DNA of 37,009 bases from an uncultured Acinetobacter sp. (GCA_900321205.1 ONVC01000022.1:1-37009), one strand, 5' to 3'. Positions 1-8,146 are shown, counted from the first letter of the stretch. Translations and numbers: made by a program. The notes: generated from the letters alone by a model not told the origin.

Positions 1-5
1 GTTTT

Positions 6-434
6 ATGGGAATAGTGTATCTGGCATTTATAGTTATTTGTCTGGCAGCCGGCTTTGGCTGGTTTCCGGGCTGGGTATGTATGAAACTCTGGAACCTTGC
101 ATCATCTCATATAATAAACCTTCCGTCTATCGGAATATTTCAGGGTATGCTCTTATGGGCAATAATTGCAGCTTCGTATTTTACATTTAGAAAAGACAAA
201 CTCGTTGTCTTTATGAACGCTTCTGACGGCTTATCTGAGGAAGAACTCAAGTCTGTTTTTGCAGATATGAAAAAAAATCTTAAAAATGATATGATACTAC
301 AAGATATGATTAATGCCCGAAGAACAGAACTAAAAATTAAAAACCTTTCTGATATCAACATTCCCAGTGTTGATGCAAGGGATATTAAAGATGCATCAAG
401 CCCTAAATCAAATGATAAAGTACAGACAAAATAA
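6..434 (+). CDS. Small two-helix membrane protein, unknown function
   Basis: About 142 residues. Two hydrophobic segments are visible, at about residues 3-24 (containing GFGWFPGW) and 40-60 (IFQGMLLWAIIAASYF). A charged, Lys/Glu-rich and probably soluble tail follows. I do not recognise a family; the look is that of a small inner-membrane protein with a cytoplasmic tail. The frame is open to the window edge, so the start at the first ATG is provisional and a few N-terminal residues may be missing. The next gene starts 16 bp after the stop on the same strand, which suggests co-transcription with the two paralogous hypotheticals downstream. Confidence 0.6.
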   Translation: MGIVYLAFIVICLAAGFGWFPGWVCMKLWNLASSHIINLPSIGIFQGMLLWAIIAASYFTFRKDKLVVFMNASDGLSEEELKSVFADMKKNLKNDMILQDMINARRTELKIKNLSDINIPSVDARDIKDASSPKSNDKVQTK

Positions 435-450
435 CAACGGATATATTTAA

Positions 451-993
451 ATGCCAAGTGTATCGCCAATAAAATTATCACCAATCGCAAAGTATATAGT
501 CAAAAATAAAGCAAAAGCATATAAAAAAGACGGATTTGTCGAGCTAAGAAATGCCGAAAATAAATTAATCGGCAGGCTTACAAAGGGTGAAGCACCTCTG
601 GGTCAGTACAGATACGTTAATATTGACTTATACAGGGCTGACAATGAAATGTTGTTTATAAGCAGAAGAACGGTAATAGAAAAAACGTACAAATACTTTC
701 TTAATGAACACAAATTTATGCCTGTAAAAATTGAAATAGAAAATACTCTTTGTAATTTTGAACATAACACAAAAAACAAAGATGTATTAACAAAAGGTCT
801 TGCTTCTGACAGATATATAGAACAATTAAAAGAGTCAGAAGAGCTAAAAACAGAAAGACAAAAACTAGGAAAAGGGATACCTGATAACTTTCCGATGTAT
901 AAAATAAATAAGCCTTTCAAATACGAATTTAAGGCACATTTATATTATAAAGAAATGCCTATAGACTCTGCAAAACCCATTATAAAGGAATAA
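451..993 (+). CDS. Hypothetical protein, first of a tandem paralogous pair
   Basis: 180 residues, no signal peptide or membrane segment visible, family not recognised. The N-terminal 45 residues (SPIAKYIVKNKAKAY, then a Glu/Asn turn and GRLTK) match the next gene position by position (SPIAQYLRANHAIAK, then GRLTK), so the two are tandem paralogs. The shared block ends in a Gly-Arg-Leu-Thr-Lys signature. A beta-rich stretch with alternating Tyr/Ile/Val follows, then a charged helix (about residues 125-142) and a Tyr/Phe-rich C-terminus. The start codon has only a weak GGA upstream. The stop is 4 bp before the next ATG, so the pair is almost certainly translated from one mRNA. Confidence 0.7.
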   Translation: MPSVSPIKLSPIAKYIVKNKAKAYKKDGFVELRNAENKLIGRLTKGEAPLGQYRYVNIDLYRADNEMLFISRRTVIEKTYKYFLNEHKFMPVKIEIENTLCNFEHNTKNKDVLTKGLASDRYIEQLKESEELKTERQKLGKGIPDNFPMYKINKPFKYEFKAHLYYKEMPIDSAKPIIKE

Positions 994-997
994 CATT

Positions 998-1486
998 ATG
1001 CCGAAAATATCCCCAATAGCACAATATTTAAGAGCAAATCACGCTATCGCAAAACATGACAAAAACGGTTGTCATTTTATAAGCCCTGAAGGATTATATT
1101 TGGGCAGACTTACAAAAACTGTAATTGACAATTACAGAGTAATCAGCCTCAACACTTTTGGTGACGGTTTTAAACGGTTATACTCAAAATCAATTGCAAT
1201 AGGTCAGCAATACGCATATCTGGTCAATAAAAAGTCACCCATAGGAATAAGTCTGATTCCCGTAAAAACATTTATGCGAAAAATTTTTGTTGATTATATA
1301 GAAAGAACAAGCAATCTGGAAGATTCACAAAAAACACTCACGAATCAACTTAACCTGGTTACTCTTGATGAAGAAACAGGAGTCGGTTTATATAACACAA
1401 ACTCTCAATTTAATTTTAAAACAATAATCACAAAAACAGAAAACAAAAAACTGTCAAACAAGCAATATATTTACACAAAACACTAA
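998..1486 (+). CDS. Hypothetical protein, second of a tandem paralogous pair
   Basis: 162 residues, paralog of the gene just upstream: both begin with Met-Pro, then SPIA(K/Q)Y, and both carry GRLTK near residue 40. A good ribosome site (AAGGAAT) lies 7-8 nt before the ATG and overlaps the end of the upstream gene. No transmembrane segment or known catalytic motif is visible. The C-terminal third is Asn/Thr/Lys-rich. Transcription from this side ends at the strong hairpin immediately downstream. The function is unknown; the tandem arrangement suggests duplication within this lineage. Confidence 0.7.
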   Translation: MPKISPIAQYLRANHAIAKHDKNGCHFISPEGLYLGRLTKTVIDNYRVISLNTFGDGFKRLYSKSIAIGQQYAYLVNKKSPIGISLIPVKTFMRKIFVDYIERTSNLEDSQKTLTNQLNLVTLDEETGVGLYNTNSQFNFKTIITKTENKKLSNKQYIYTKH

Positions 1487-1503
1487 TAAACACTATTAAC
1501 AAA

Positions 1504-1537
1504 AAATATTCGGGCTTATTTATAAGCCCGAATATTT
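1504..1537. terminator. Bidirectional intrinsic terminator
   Basis: Perfect 15-bp stem (AAATATTCGGGCTTA, loop TTTA, then its complement) flanked by an A-run on the left and a T-run on the right. It sits between the convergent ends of the paralogous pair (+) and nusA (-), so it can terminate both. Confidence 0.9.
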
Positions 1538-1560
1538 TTATTTTTTGTTTTAAGTATCAA

Positions 1561-2805
1561 CTACTCTTCGTCAGCAGTTTCTTCTGTTTCTTCCGCTTCT
1601 TCCTGAGCTAAGTCTTCTTCATCATAAGCCTGCTGATTCATTTCTTCTTCAATTTCTTCCTGAATCTCATCTGAATCAACAGCACGTTCTTCTACTGCTT
1701 CATCATCATAATTGTAATTAGACTGTTTAGCAGACTCTTCGTTTTCCATTTGTGAAACTGATTTAATATCAATATTCCAGCCTGTTAATCTGTGAGCAAG
1801 TCTAACGTTCTGACCTTCACGACCGATTGCAAGTGAAAGCTGGTCATCAGGAACAACTACAAGAGCATCCTTTGTTTCTTCATTAGAGTCATCTGTAATA
1901 ATATCAACAGAAACGACTCTTGCCGGAGATATAGCGTTTACAATATATTCGACAGGGTCTTCCGACCAGCGAACAATATCAATTTTTTCATTTTTAAGTT
2001 CGCCGACAATTGTCTGGATTCTGCTTCCGCGAGGTCCAATACAAGCTCCTACCGAATCAACTTCAGGGTCATTTGACCAGACTGCAATTTTTGTTCTGTA
2101 GCCTGCTTCACGTGCAATTGATTTAATTTCAACAATTCCGTCTTCAATTTCAGGAACTTCAAGTTCAAAGAGTTCTCTTACAATTTCAGGATGAGCATGC
2201 GATACGATAACCTGAGGAAGTCTGTTTGTTTCTTTTACGTTAAGAACAAAAACTCTGATTCTGTTACCCGGTTTGTAGTATTCTCTCGGAATCTGTTCTC
2301 TCTGAGGCATTATAGCATCTGTTTTACCGATGTTAACAATAACGTTTCTGTTTTCAACTCTTTGAATAATACCTGTTGTCAAAGTACCTTTCTTTTCTAA
2401 GAATTCATTAAGAATGTTATTTCTTTCAGCATCTCTGATTCTCTGTGTAATAACTTGTTTTGCTGATTGAGCAGCAATTCTTCCGAATTGTTCAGGAGTA
2501 ACTTCGATTTTAACTTCATCATCTACTTCGACTTCATCATCAATTTCCTGAGCATCTTTTAAAGATATTTCCATATCAGGATCTTCTACTTTTTTAACAA
2601 CTGTTTTTGTTGAAAACACACCGATTTCGCCGGTTTGTTCGTCAAAAATAGCTTCAATATTAGCTGCTTCTTTTACGTGCATATGTTTTTTGTATGCAGC
2701 AACAAGTGCATCACAAAGAGAAGATATAATAACATCTTTTGATATACCTCTTTCTCTTTCAAGCTCTTCACAAGCTTCAAATAATGCTGTTCCGATTTTA
2801 ATCAT
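1561..2805 (-). CDS. nusA: Transcription termination/antitermination factor NusA
   Basis: 414 residues. Domain order is standard for NusA, which binds RNA polymerase and nascent RNA to control pausing and termination. The N-terminal polymerase-binding domain covers about 1-125 (FEACEELERERGISKDVI), S1 about 136-200 (GIIQRVENRNVIVNIG), KH1 about 230-300 (GACIGPRGSRIQTIVGEL) and KH2 about 300-350 (SLAIGREGQNVRLAHRLTGW). The last 60 residues are an acidic Glu-rich tail. AAAGGAG lies 8 nt before the ATG. rimP is 13 bp upstream, the usual pairing. Unlike the common rimP-nusA-(ylxR)-infB order, nothing follows: the unit ends at the bidirectional terminator. Confidence 0.97.
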   Translation of the reverse strand: MIKIGTALFEACEELERERGISKDVIISSLCDALVAAYKKHMHVKEAANIEAIFDEQTGEIGVFSTKTVVKKVEDPDMEISLKDAQEIDDEVEVDDEVKIEVTPEQFGRIAAQSAKQVITQRIRDAERNNILNEFLEKKGTLTTGIIQRVENRNVIVNIGKTDAIMPQREQIPREYYKPGNRIRVFVLNVKETNRLPQVIVSHAHPEIVRELFELEVPEIEDGIVEIKSIAREAGYRTKIAVWSNDPEVDSVGACIGPRGSRIQTIVGELKNEKIDIVRWSEDPVEYIVNAISPARVVSVDIITDDSNEETKDALVVVPDDQLSLAIGREGQNVRLAHRLTGWNIDIKSVSQMENEESAKQSNYNYDDEAVEERAVDSDEIQEEIEEEMNQQAYDEEDLAQEEAEETEETADEE

Positions 2806-2818
2806 CTTTTATTCTCCT

Positions 2819-3301
2819 TTAATCTATATATAATTTAGCTGATTGTATGTTTTCTTTTGGGATTTGCAGTTCTTCACCATCATCAAATCTCAGAAAGGTT
2901 AAGCCATCATTATCATCCCAGTTTATAATCTCGCCTTTAAATATTTTTTCTGTTTCACCTTCAAGTGGTTCTCTAAGTTTAAGACTTATTCTTCTGCCTT
3001 GAAAATATACAAACTCTTTGTCTGATTTAAATTTTCTCTCTAAACCGGGAGATGAAACTTCAAGATAATATTTTACAGGAATTATTTCATCCAAAAAGTC
3101 GTTCAATGAGCGTGTAACATTTTCACAGTCATCAAGTGTAACATCTTTATCTTTTGAATAGAGATATATTCTGAGAAACCATCTGTGATTTTCTTTTACA
3201 AATTCAATCTCAATAGGAATATATCCGAAACGCATAGCTGTATTTTCAATGAGCGGCGTGATTTTTTCCAATACTTCGTGTCTGTTAATGTCCTGTTTCA
3301 T
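2819..3301 (-). CDS. rimP: Ribosome maturation factor RimP
   Basis: 160 residues, normal for the family. RimP assists assembly of the 30S subunit. Family-typical stretches visible are the DDCENVTRSLNDFLDE segment and the YYLEVSSPGLERKF motif near residues 77-92, followed by the SH3-like C-terminal domain with GEIINWDDNDGLTF. It is first in a two-gene unit with nusA. The start is preceded by a GGGGGTAAT stretch that probably serves as the ribosome site and belongs to the recurrent GGGGTAA motif described elsewhere. The icd terminator lies just upstream, so a promoter for rimP-nusA must lie in or near that hairpin region. Confidence 0.95.
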   Translation of the reverse strand: MKQDINRHEVLEKITPLIENTAMRFGYIPIEIEFVKENHRWFLRIYLYSKDKDVTLDDCENVTRSLNDFLDEIIPVKYYLEVSSPGLERKFKSDKEFVYFQGRRISLKLREPLEGETEKIFKGEIINWDDNDGLTFLRFDDGEELQIPKENIQSAKLYID

Positions 3302-3324
3302 AAGGATTACCCCCTTATTAACGT

Positions 3325-3358
3325 AAAAAAGAACGGGTATTAATGACCGTTCTTTTTT
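3325..3358 (-). terminator. Intrinsic terminator after the isocitrate dehydrogenase gene
   Basis: 12-bp stem AAAAAAGAACGG / CCGTTCTTTTTT with a 10-nt loop. Read on the minus strand it ends in a U-run, about 70 bp after the icd stop and before rimP. Confidence 0.85.
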
Positions 3359-3361
3359 AAG

Positions 3362-3416
3362 AAACTATTCACAATGACATTATAACAGACACAAATATCA
3401 TTGTAAAGAATAGTTT
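3362..3416. repeat. Long imperfect inverted repeat after icd
   Basis: AAACTATTC-ACAATGA on the left pairs with TCATTGT-AAA-GAATAGTTT on the right: 9 bp and 7 bp arms, a 3-nt bulge and a 20-nt loop. It lies between the icd stop and its terminator, so it would fold in the 3' untranslated RNA, perhaps protecting the end. The arms contain TTGTAA- and TTACAA-like half-sites. Confidence 0.6.
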
Positions 3417-3424
3417 TACAATAC

Positions 3425-4414
3425 TTAAAGTCTGGATATTATCGAGTCTGTAAAATCGGTACAAGAAGTTGTTCCACCTATGTCAGCAGTTTTGATGTCA
3501 TTTTCTAAAGTTTTGAATAATGCAGATTTAATTCTGTAGCCGGCATCTTTTTCTTCGATATAATTCAACATCTCGATTGCAGACATAAGCATAGCAGTCG
3601 GGTTAGCTTTGTTTTGACCTGCAATATCAGGAGCGGAACCGTGAACAGGTTCAAAAACCGCATAGTCTTTTCCTATATTTGCACCCTGAGCGACACCTAA
3701 ACCGCCAATAAGTCCTGCGCACAAATCAGAAACAATATCACCGTAAAGATTAGGCAGTAACAAAACATCAAACTGATTCGGGTTTTGAACAAGCTGCATA
3801 CAGCAATTATCAACCAAAATCTCTTTCAGGGGTATATCATAGTTTTGCGCAACTTTGCGGGCTGAGTCTAAGAACAGTCCATCAGAAAGTTTACAGATAT
3901 TAGCTTTTGTAACAACGGTAACAAACTTTCTGCCATTATTTACGGCATAATCAAATGCGAATTTTGCAATTCTTTCGGATGCAAAACGAGTAATTCTTTT
4001 TATACTTTCTGCCGTATCATCATCAACCTGTCTTTCAATTCCTGCATATAAATCTTCAGTATTTTCTCTGACTACAACAATATCAACTCCATCATATCTT
4101 GTTTTTACATTAGGTAAGTTATAACAAGGTCTCAGGTTTGAGTATAAATCGAGCTCTTTTCTTAATTGTACATTTACAGAGCGGAATCCTTTTCCGATAG
4201 GAGTAGTGACAGGGGATTTTAAAGCAACTTTATTCTTTTTTACTGAATCAATTACCCTCTGCGGAAGCGGAACACCTTCTATTTCAATAACATCAGCCCC
4301 AGCAGTCTGAATATCCCAATTTATATTAACACCTGCGGCATCAATAATTTTTAATACGGCATCAGATATTTCAGGTCCGATACCGTCACCTTTAATCAAT
4401 GTTATATTATGCAT
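3425..4414 (-). CDS. icd: NAD-type isocitrate dehydrogenase (isocitrate/isopropylmalate dehydrogenase family)
   Basis: About 329 residues from the chosen start. This family oxidatively decarboxylates a 2-hydroxy-3-carboxy acid. Visible are the N-terminal ITLIKGDGIGPEI, the substrate loop GFRSVNVQLRK with Ser, the Arg/Tyr block VRENTEDLYAGIE, metal-binding Asp residues in LLLPNLYGDIVSDLCAGLIGG, and the cofactor loop EPVHGSAPDIAG. VRENTEDLYAG indicates isocitrate rather than 3-isopropylmalate, and the short length fits the NAD-dependent group; homoisocitrate cannot be fully excluded. A GTG at 4432 would add six residues, but the ATG at 4414 starts the conserved domain and has AGGGGGC just upstream. 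A terminator hairpin follows the gene. Confidence 0.9.
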   Translation of the reverse strand: MHNITLIKGDGIGPEISDAVLKIIDAAGVNINWDIQTAGADVIEIEGVPLPQRVIDSVKKNKVALKSPVTTPIGKGFRSVNVQLRKELDLYSNLRPCYNLPNVKTRYDGVDIVVVRENTEDLYAGIERQVDDDTAESIKRITRFASERIAKFAFDYAVNNGRKFVTVVTKANICKLSDGLFLDSARKVAQNYDIPLKEILVDNCCMQLVQNPNQFDVLLLPNLYGDIVSDLCAGLIGGLGVAQGANIGKDYAVFEPVHGSAPDIAGQNKANPTAMLMSAIEMLNYIEEKDAGYRIKSALFKTLENDIKTADIGGTTSCTDFTDSIISRL

Positions 4415-4421
4415 TTGTTTC

Positions 4422-4459
4422 TGCCCCCTCACCCTACCCCTCTCCCGTTGGGCGAGGGA
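4422..4459. repeat. Intergenic GC-rich palindrome (CCCTCACCC / CTCTCCC type)
   Basis: A C-rich tract (CCCCCTCACCCTACCCCTC) runs into CTCCCGTTGGGCGAGGG, which forms a 9-bp hairpin with one mismatch on either strand. It is far more GC-rich than its surroundings. It resembles short intergenic palindromes of CCCTAACCCTCTCCC type that I recall from several bacterial genomes. Its minus-strand end supplies the G-rich ribosome site of icd. Confidence 0.7.
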
Positions 4460-4520
4460 ATTATAAATACTACGACAAATATTAGAATAAATTAAATATG
4501 GAAATTTTATTTACCCGTAC

Positions 4521-4826
4521 CTAAACAGTAACTTTTGATTTTTGTTCAAGATAAAGTCTTAAAGCTACAGAAAGCTGGTCAGGACAACTGGTTGGTCTGC
4601 TTCCGCACGGAAGTCCCTGAACTCTTTTAATAACCTCATTTATATCCATTCCTGTAACAAGAGCGCCAATTCCTTTTAAGTTCCCGCTGCATCCGCCTAT
4701 TGTTTCCATATTCAGGATTTTGTTATCTTTTATTTTTAAAACCATTAATTTACTGCAAACACCTGACGGCTGAAAACGAACCTCATCTGCTCCGTCAATT
4801 TCTCTTATTTCTATATTATCGCTCAT
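4521..4826 (-). CDS. TSCPD-domain protein (TIGR03905-like)
   Basis: 101 residues making a single TSCPD domain. Signature pieces are GVCSKLM (residues 22-28), GGCSGNLKGI (44-53), and LPCGSRPTSCPDQLSVAL (72-89). The four conserved cysteines could bind metal. The domain also occurs at the C-terminus of some B12-dependent ribonucleotide reductases; stand-alone copies have no settled function. AAAGGAG sits 5 nt before the ATG. The icd start is about 107 bp downstream across a palindrome, so co-transcription is possible but uncertain. The stop codon is followed by a GGGTAAAT motif. Confidence 0.85.
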   Translation of the reverse strand: MSDNIEIREIDGADEVRFQPSGVCSKLMVLKIKDNKILNMETIGGCSGNLKGIGALVTGMDINEVIKRVQGLPCGSRPTSCPDQLSVALRLYLEQKSKVTV

Positions 4827-4914
4827 ACATACTCCTTTTCTTTTACAGAATTATATCATACAACAATTGAATTTTTCAAATAAAAAAACTAAATATTTAT
4901 GTTATTATAAACCT

Positions 4915-5667
4915 ATGGAAAACATAAAAAGAATAGGCTTCTGGGGATATCCGGAGCCAAATATAATTAAAGATACAAAAAACAAATATCCGAATGCAGA
5001 ATGGATTGATTTGGATATTGATTTCAATTATCCTAAAACGAGCATTTTGCCTGAATCATACTGCAAAATTATACGTAATATTATAGATAACACAATTTAT
5101 CTGAAACCGGATTTAATCCTTGCGCCGATTGGCAAAGACAAGTGTGACAGCGGTTGGTTTGCATCAAAAATCCTTAATGATATGGGATTTAATGTGATTA
5201 CTACGATATTTGAAAACTTAGAGCCAAAGAAGGATATAGTTATCTGCCGGAGTAATTTACCGCTATACGAAAAAATATCAACAATAACAGCAAATATCAT
5301 TAATCAGGATAAAAAAACATACATTCACGCACAGATTCCGGAAGATAACACATCATCAAACACGTTATTTACCCCAGGTTTTTGGGGTGTACCGCCAAAT
5401 GATTTAGAAATACTAAAATTATTCCCGGACACTACTCACGTTTACGGCTGGACAAGATGCGTTGAAGCAGGAACTCCCGCTGATTTGGATTTAGAAATGT
5501 ACGTTAATCCGAATGTACCTACCGTATTTTATGCACAAGCTTTCTGTTCAAAAGCACAGCTTGCAAAATACCTTGCTGATAAATACAACGGATTGTACAT
5601 AGATATTGATGACTATGCATCAAACTCAGTCAAAGCCAAGATTGAAGCATTTTTGAGATTAAATTAG
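4915..5667 (+). CDS. Hypothetical protein with two FWG-P half-repeats
   Basis: About 250 residues, family not recognised. The two halves appear related: RIGFWGYPEPNIIKDTKNKYP near the N-terminus and PGFWGVPPNDLEILKLFPD near residue 160. Each is followed by alternating beta/alpha sequence, suggesting a duplicated Rossmann-like fold. The first half contains DLILAPIGKDKCDSGW, which could be a ligand loop; the second has TRCVEAGTPADLDLE. No signal peptide or membrane segment. A TTG at 4867 would add 16 residues, but that stretch is low-complexity and promoter-like, so the ATG at 4915 is preferred. Neither start has a clear Shine-Dalgarno site. It diverges from the TSCPD gene across a short AT-rich gap. 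Confidence 0.65.
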   Translation: MENIKRIGFWGYPEPNIIKDTKNKYPNAEWIDLDIDFNYPKTSILPESYCKIIRNIIDNTIYLKPDLILAPIGKDKCDSGWFASKILNDMGFNVITTIFENLEPKKDIVICRSNLPLYEKISTITANIINQDKKTYIHAQIPEDNTSSNTLFTPGFWGVPPNDLEILKLFPDTTHVYGWTRCVEAGTPADLDLEMYVNPNVPTVFYAQAFCSKAQLAKYLADKYNGLYIDIDDYASNSVKAKIEAFLRLN

Positions 5668-5713
5668 CAAATTATTTTTTTACGTTTTTTATTAGTATAA
5701 AAGGTGAAAAAAT

Positions 5714-6124
5714 ATGTACATACAAAATAACAACCAATGTTCATTCGGTGCAAAATTTCTAAACTCACAGTCTTTAAAAGATGTAGTAAATTATGCGGTA
5801 GAAAACGGAAAATTTGACAAATTAAATCAGGCAAGAAAAAATATTGACTGTGCATTTCTTAACAGAAGGTTAAAGTTTGAATTATTTACAACGGAAGACG
5901 AGAAAAAGATTCCGTACGTAATATTAACCAGATACACGCCAAAACAGGATGTTATCATTCCAAAATCAATGGACGACTTTAAAATGTCAGAACCATTTCT
6001 TTTTATTGCATCAAAAAAAATGAATCCGCTAAAATTCGGGTATGAAATTATACGCAAGCTCAGTAATAGTGCACCAAAAAATAATATGTACAAAAAAGTT
6101 GTTGCAGGAATTATAAAGGATTAG
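5714..6124 (+). CDS. Lineage-type hypothetical with N-terminal SFGAKF motif
   Basis: 136 residues, family not recognised. It begins MYIQNNNQCSFGAKF: a short polar leader and then Ser-Phe-Gly, the N-terminal pattern seen in several other hypotheticals here. The rest is a basic, mixed alpha/beta small domain with no membrane segment or obvious catalytic motif. AAGGTG lies 8 nt before the ATG. The stop is 8 bp from the convergent pyrG stop with no terminator hairpin visible between them. Confidence 0.7.
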   Translation: MYIQNNNQCSFGAKFLNSQSLKDVVNYAVENGKFDKLNQARKNIDCAFLNRRLKFELFTTEDEKKIPYVILTRYTPKQDVIIPKSMDDFKMSEPFLFIASKKMNPLKFGYEIIRKLSNSAPKNNMYKKVVAGIIKD

Positions 6125-6131
6125 TTTGTTT

Positions 6132-7736
6132 TTACCCCTTTTGTTTTACAACAGCATCAATTAAACCTTTAAATAAGGGATGCGGTCTTTCGGGTCTTGA
6201 TTTAAACTCGGGGTGGAACTGACACGCAACAAACCAATCTAATGAAGGAAGCTCTACAATTTCAGAAAGCATACCGTCAGGTGACATTCCTGAGAATACA
6301 AGTCCTGCTTTCTTCAACTGTTCAATATAATCAGTGTTAACTTCATATCTGTGTCTGTGACGTTCTGAGATTTTTGTTGAGCCATATACCTCATAGGCTT
6401 TGGTACCTTTTTTAAGATGACAGTCATAAGCGCCAAGCCGCATTGTTGCACCGTATCCTTTTACATTCTTTTGCTCAAGCATCAAATCAATAACGGGATT
6501 AACAGCATTTTCGTCAAACTCGGTTGAGTTGGCACCCTGAATTTTTGCAACATTTCTTGCGTACTCAATAACGGCACACTGCATACCTAAGCATATTCCC
6601 AGAAACGGAACATTTTTTTCTCTGGAATACTTGATAACATTAAGTTTTCCTTCAATTCCTCTTACACCAAATCCTCCGGGAACAATTACACCGTCAACTT
6701 CCTTCATCAGCTCTTTGCAGTTATCCCAGTCAACACATTCTTCTGAGTTAATCCATTTAATTTCAGTTTTAACTTCGTTTGAATATCCTGCATGCTTTAT
6801 AGATTCGACAACAGATATATAAGCATCAGAAAGTTTTGTGTATTTTCCTGCAATTGCAATTTTTATAGTTGATTTAGGATGGTTAATCCTTTCAACAAGT
6901 TTTGTCCAGGCAGACAAATCGGGTTTTTGCTCCTGTGTCTGCAAAAGTTTCAGAACAACATTTGCAAAATTCTGTTCTTCAAGTGCAAGCGGAACTTCAT
7001 AAATACTCTTCATATCTCTGCATTCAATAACCGCATCTTTTGCAACTGAACAGAAGAGAGCCAGTTTTTCTTTTTCAGTTTTTGGTATCGGCTTAGCAGT
7101 TCTGCAAACAAGAATTTCAGGCTGTAAGCCATAACTTCTTAAAACAGAAACACTATGCTGAGAAGGTTTTGTTTTAAGTTCTCCTGATGTCTGTAAATAA
7201 GGAAGCAGAGTACAGTGAACATTTATTGCATTTCCTATTCCTGCCTCTGTTTTAAATTGTCTTATTGCCTCAATAAACGGTAAGCCTTCAATGTCACCTA
7301 TTGTACCGCCGATTTCTATAATCTGGAAGTCAGGTTTAAACTGTTTTTGAGCCTTAACAATTCTTGATTTAATCTCATTTGTAATATGCGGAATAACCTG
7401 AACCGTAGCGCCTAAATAATCACCTCTGCGTTCTTTATTTATAACAGTCTGGTATACACTACCCGAAGTTACACTGCTCAACTGTGAAAAGTTTGAATCG
7501 ATAAATCTTTCATAATGACCGAGGTCTAAGTCAGTTTCTGCGCCGTCATCAGTAACAAAAACTTCACCATGCTGAAATGGGCTCATTGTTCCGGGGTCAA
7601 CATTTATATACGGGTCAAATTTCTGTATAGCAACAGAAAAACCTCTTGCTCTTAACAGTTTACCCAGCGATGCACCTATAATTCCTTTACCCAGTGAACT
7701 TACAACACCGCCTGTTATAAAAATATATTTTGTCAT
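6132..7736 (-). CDS. pyrG: CTP synthase
   Basis: 534 residues, full length. It makes CTP from UTP, ATP and glutamine. The N-terminal synthase domain has the P-loop region GGVVSSLGKGIIGASLG (8-24) and the substrate/Mg block DPYINVDPGTMSPFQHGEVF (about 41-60) with DDGAETDLDLGHYERF after it. The C-terminal class I glutamine amidotransferase domain shows GGFGVRG, the nucleophile elbow FLGICLGMQ and the His-Glu pair in CQFHPEF. The start has TTGGAGA upstream. It follows gatC by 75 bp and is likely co-transcribed. The last codons read AAG GGG TAA, so the GGGGTAA motif here includes the stop. CTP made here is a co-substrate for KdsB encoded in this window. Confidence 0.98.
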   Translation of the reverse strand: MTKYIFITGGVVSSLGKGIIGASLGKLLRARGFSVAIQKFDPYINVDPGTMSPFQHGEVFVTDDGAETDLDLGHYERFIDSNFSQLSSVTSGSVYQTVINKERRGDYLGATVQVIPHITNEIKSRIVKAQKQFKPDFQIIEIGGTIGDIEGLPFIEAIRQFKTEAGIGNAINVHCTLLPYLQTSGELKTKPSQHSVSVLRSYGLQPEILVCRTAKPIPKTEKEKLALFCSVAKDAVIECRDMKSIYEVPLALEEQNFANVVLKLLQTQEQKPDLSAWTKLVERINHPKSTIKIAIAGKYTKLSDAYISVVESIKHAGYSNEVKTEIKWINSEECVDWDNCKELMKEVDGVIVPGGFGVRGIEGKLNVIKYSREKNVPFLGICLGMQCAVIEYARNVAKIQGANSTEFDENAVNPVIDLMLEQKNVKGYGATMRLGAYDCHLKKGTKAYEVYGSTKISERHRHRYEVNTDYIEQLKKAGLVFSGMSPDGMLSEIVELPSLDWFVACQFHPEFKSRPERPHPLFKGLIDAVVKQKG

Positions 7737-7799
7737 AGCTGAATCTCCAAAAACAACATTCCTATCTGCTTACACAGTCAGATAGCTCTCTCAGATATA

Positions 7800-7814
7800 T
7801 TACCCCAACCCCTA
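7800..7814 (-). repeat. GGGGTAA junction motif after gatC (doubled)
   Basis: On the minus strand the gatC stop reads TAG GGG TTG GGG TAA: two GGGGT units beginning in the stop codon. Confidence 0.7.
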
Positions 7815-8093
7815 ATTAATCTTTGGTACTCGGAAAAATCCGTTTTCCTCGTCCGGAGCATTTTTCATAAGCTCTTCTTTTGTTTGTTCGTAATAAACCT
7901 TATCTTCTCTCATAACATTTACAAAATCTATTGCATGAGCCATAGGTTCAACATTAGACGTATCAACCTCATTCATAGCATCTACATGCTTTAATACATC
8001 ACCTAACTGTTTTGTAAATTTTTCTTTTTCTTCTTCCGTTAATTCCAAACGTGCCAACTTTGCAACGTGTTCTACATCTTTTATAGTTATCAT
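7812..8093 (-). CDS. gatC: Aspartyl/glutamyl-tRNA amidotransferase subunit C
   Basis: 93 residues, normal size. GatC is the small scaffold that joins GatA and GatB in the enzyme that amidates Glu-tRNA(Gln) or Asp-tRNA(Asn). Family features are the start MITIKDVEHVAKLARLELTEEE, the central helix, VDTSNVEPMAHA and the C-terminal ending FRVPKI. gatA and gatB are not in the window, so the complex is encoded at separate loci. A GGAG/GGAAA stretch lies upstream of the ATG. pyrG follows on the same strand. Confidence 0.95.
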   Translation of the reverse strand: MITIKDVEHVAKLARLELTEEEKEKFTKQLGDVLKHVDAMNEVDTSNVEPMAHAIDFVNVMREDKVYYEQTKEELMKNAPDEENGFFRVPKIN

Positions 8094-8146
8094 AATTTCC
8101 AGTACTCCAATAATATTATGATAACATAAAAATAACTAAAATTTGT

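Noticed and set aside
140..490. Long minus-strand open frames lying opposite real genes (for example at 140-490, 603-920, 14705-14962, 27318-27668).
   Set aside because: They are antisense shadows: low-complexity Phe/Ser/Leu-rich translations with no ribosome site, opposite genes with coherent protein sequence.
4867..4914. TTG start adding 16 residues to the FWG-P protein.
   Set aside because: The added residues are low-complexity, with no ribosome site, and the region looks like an AT-rich promoter.
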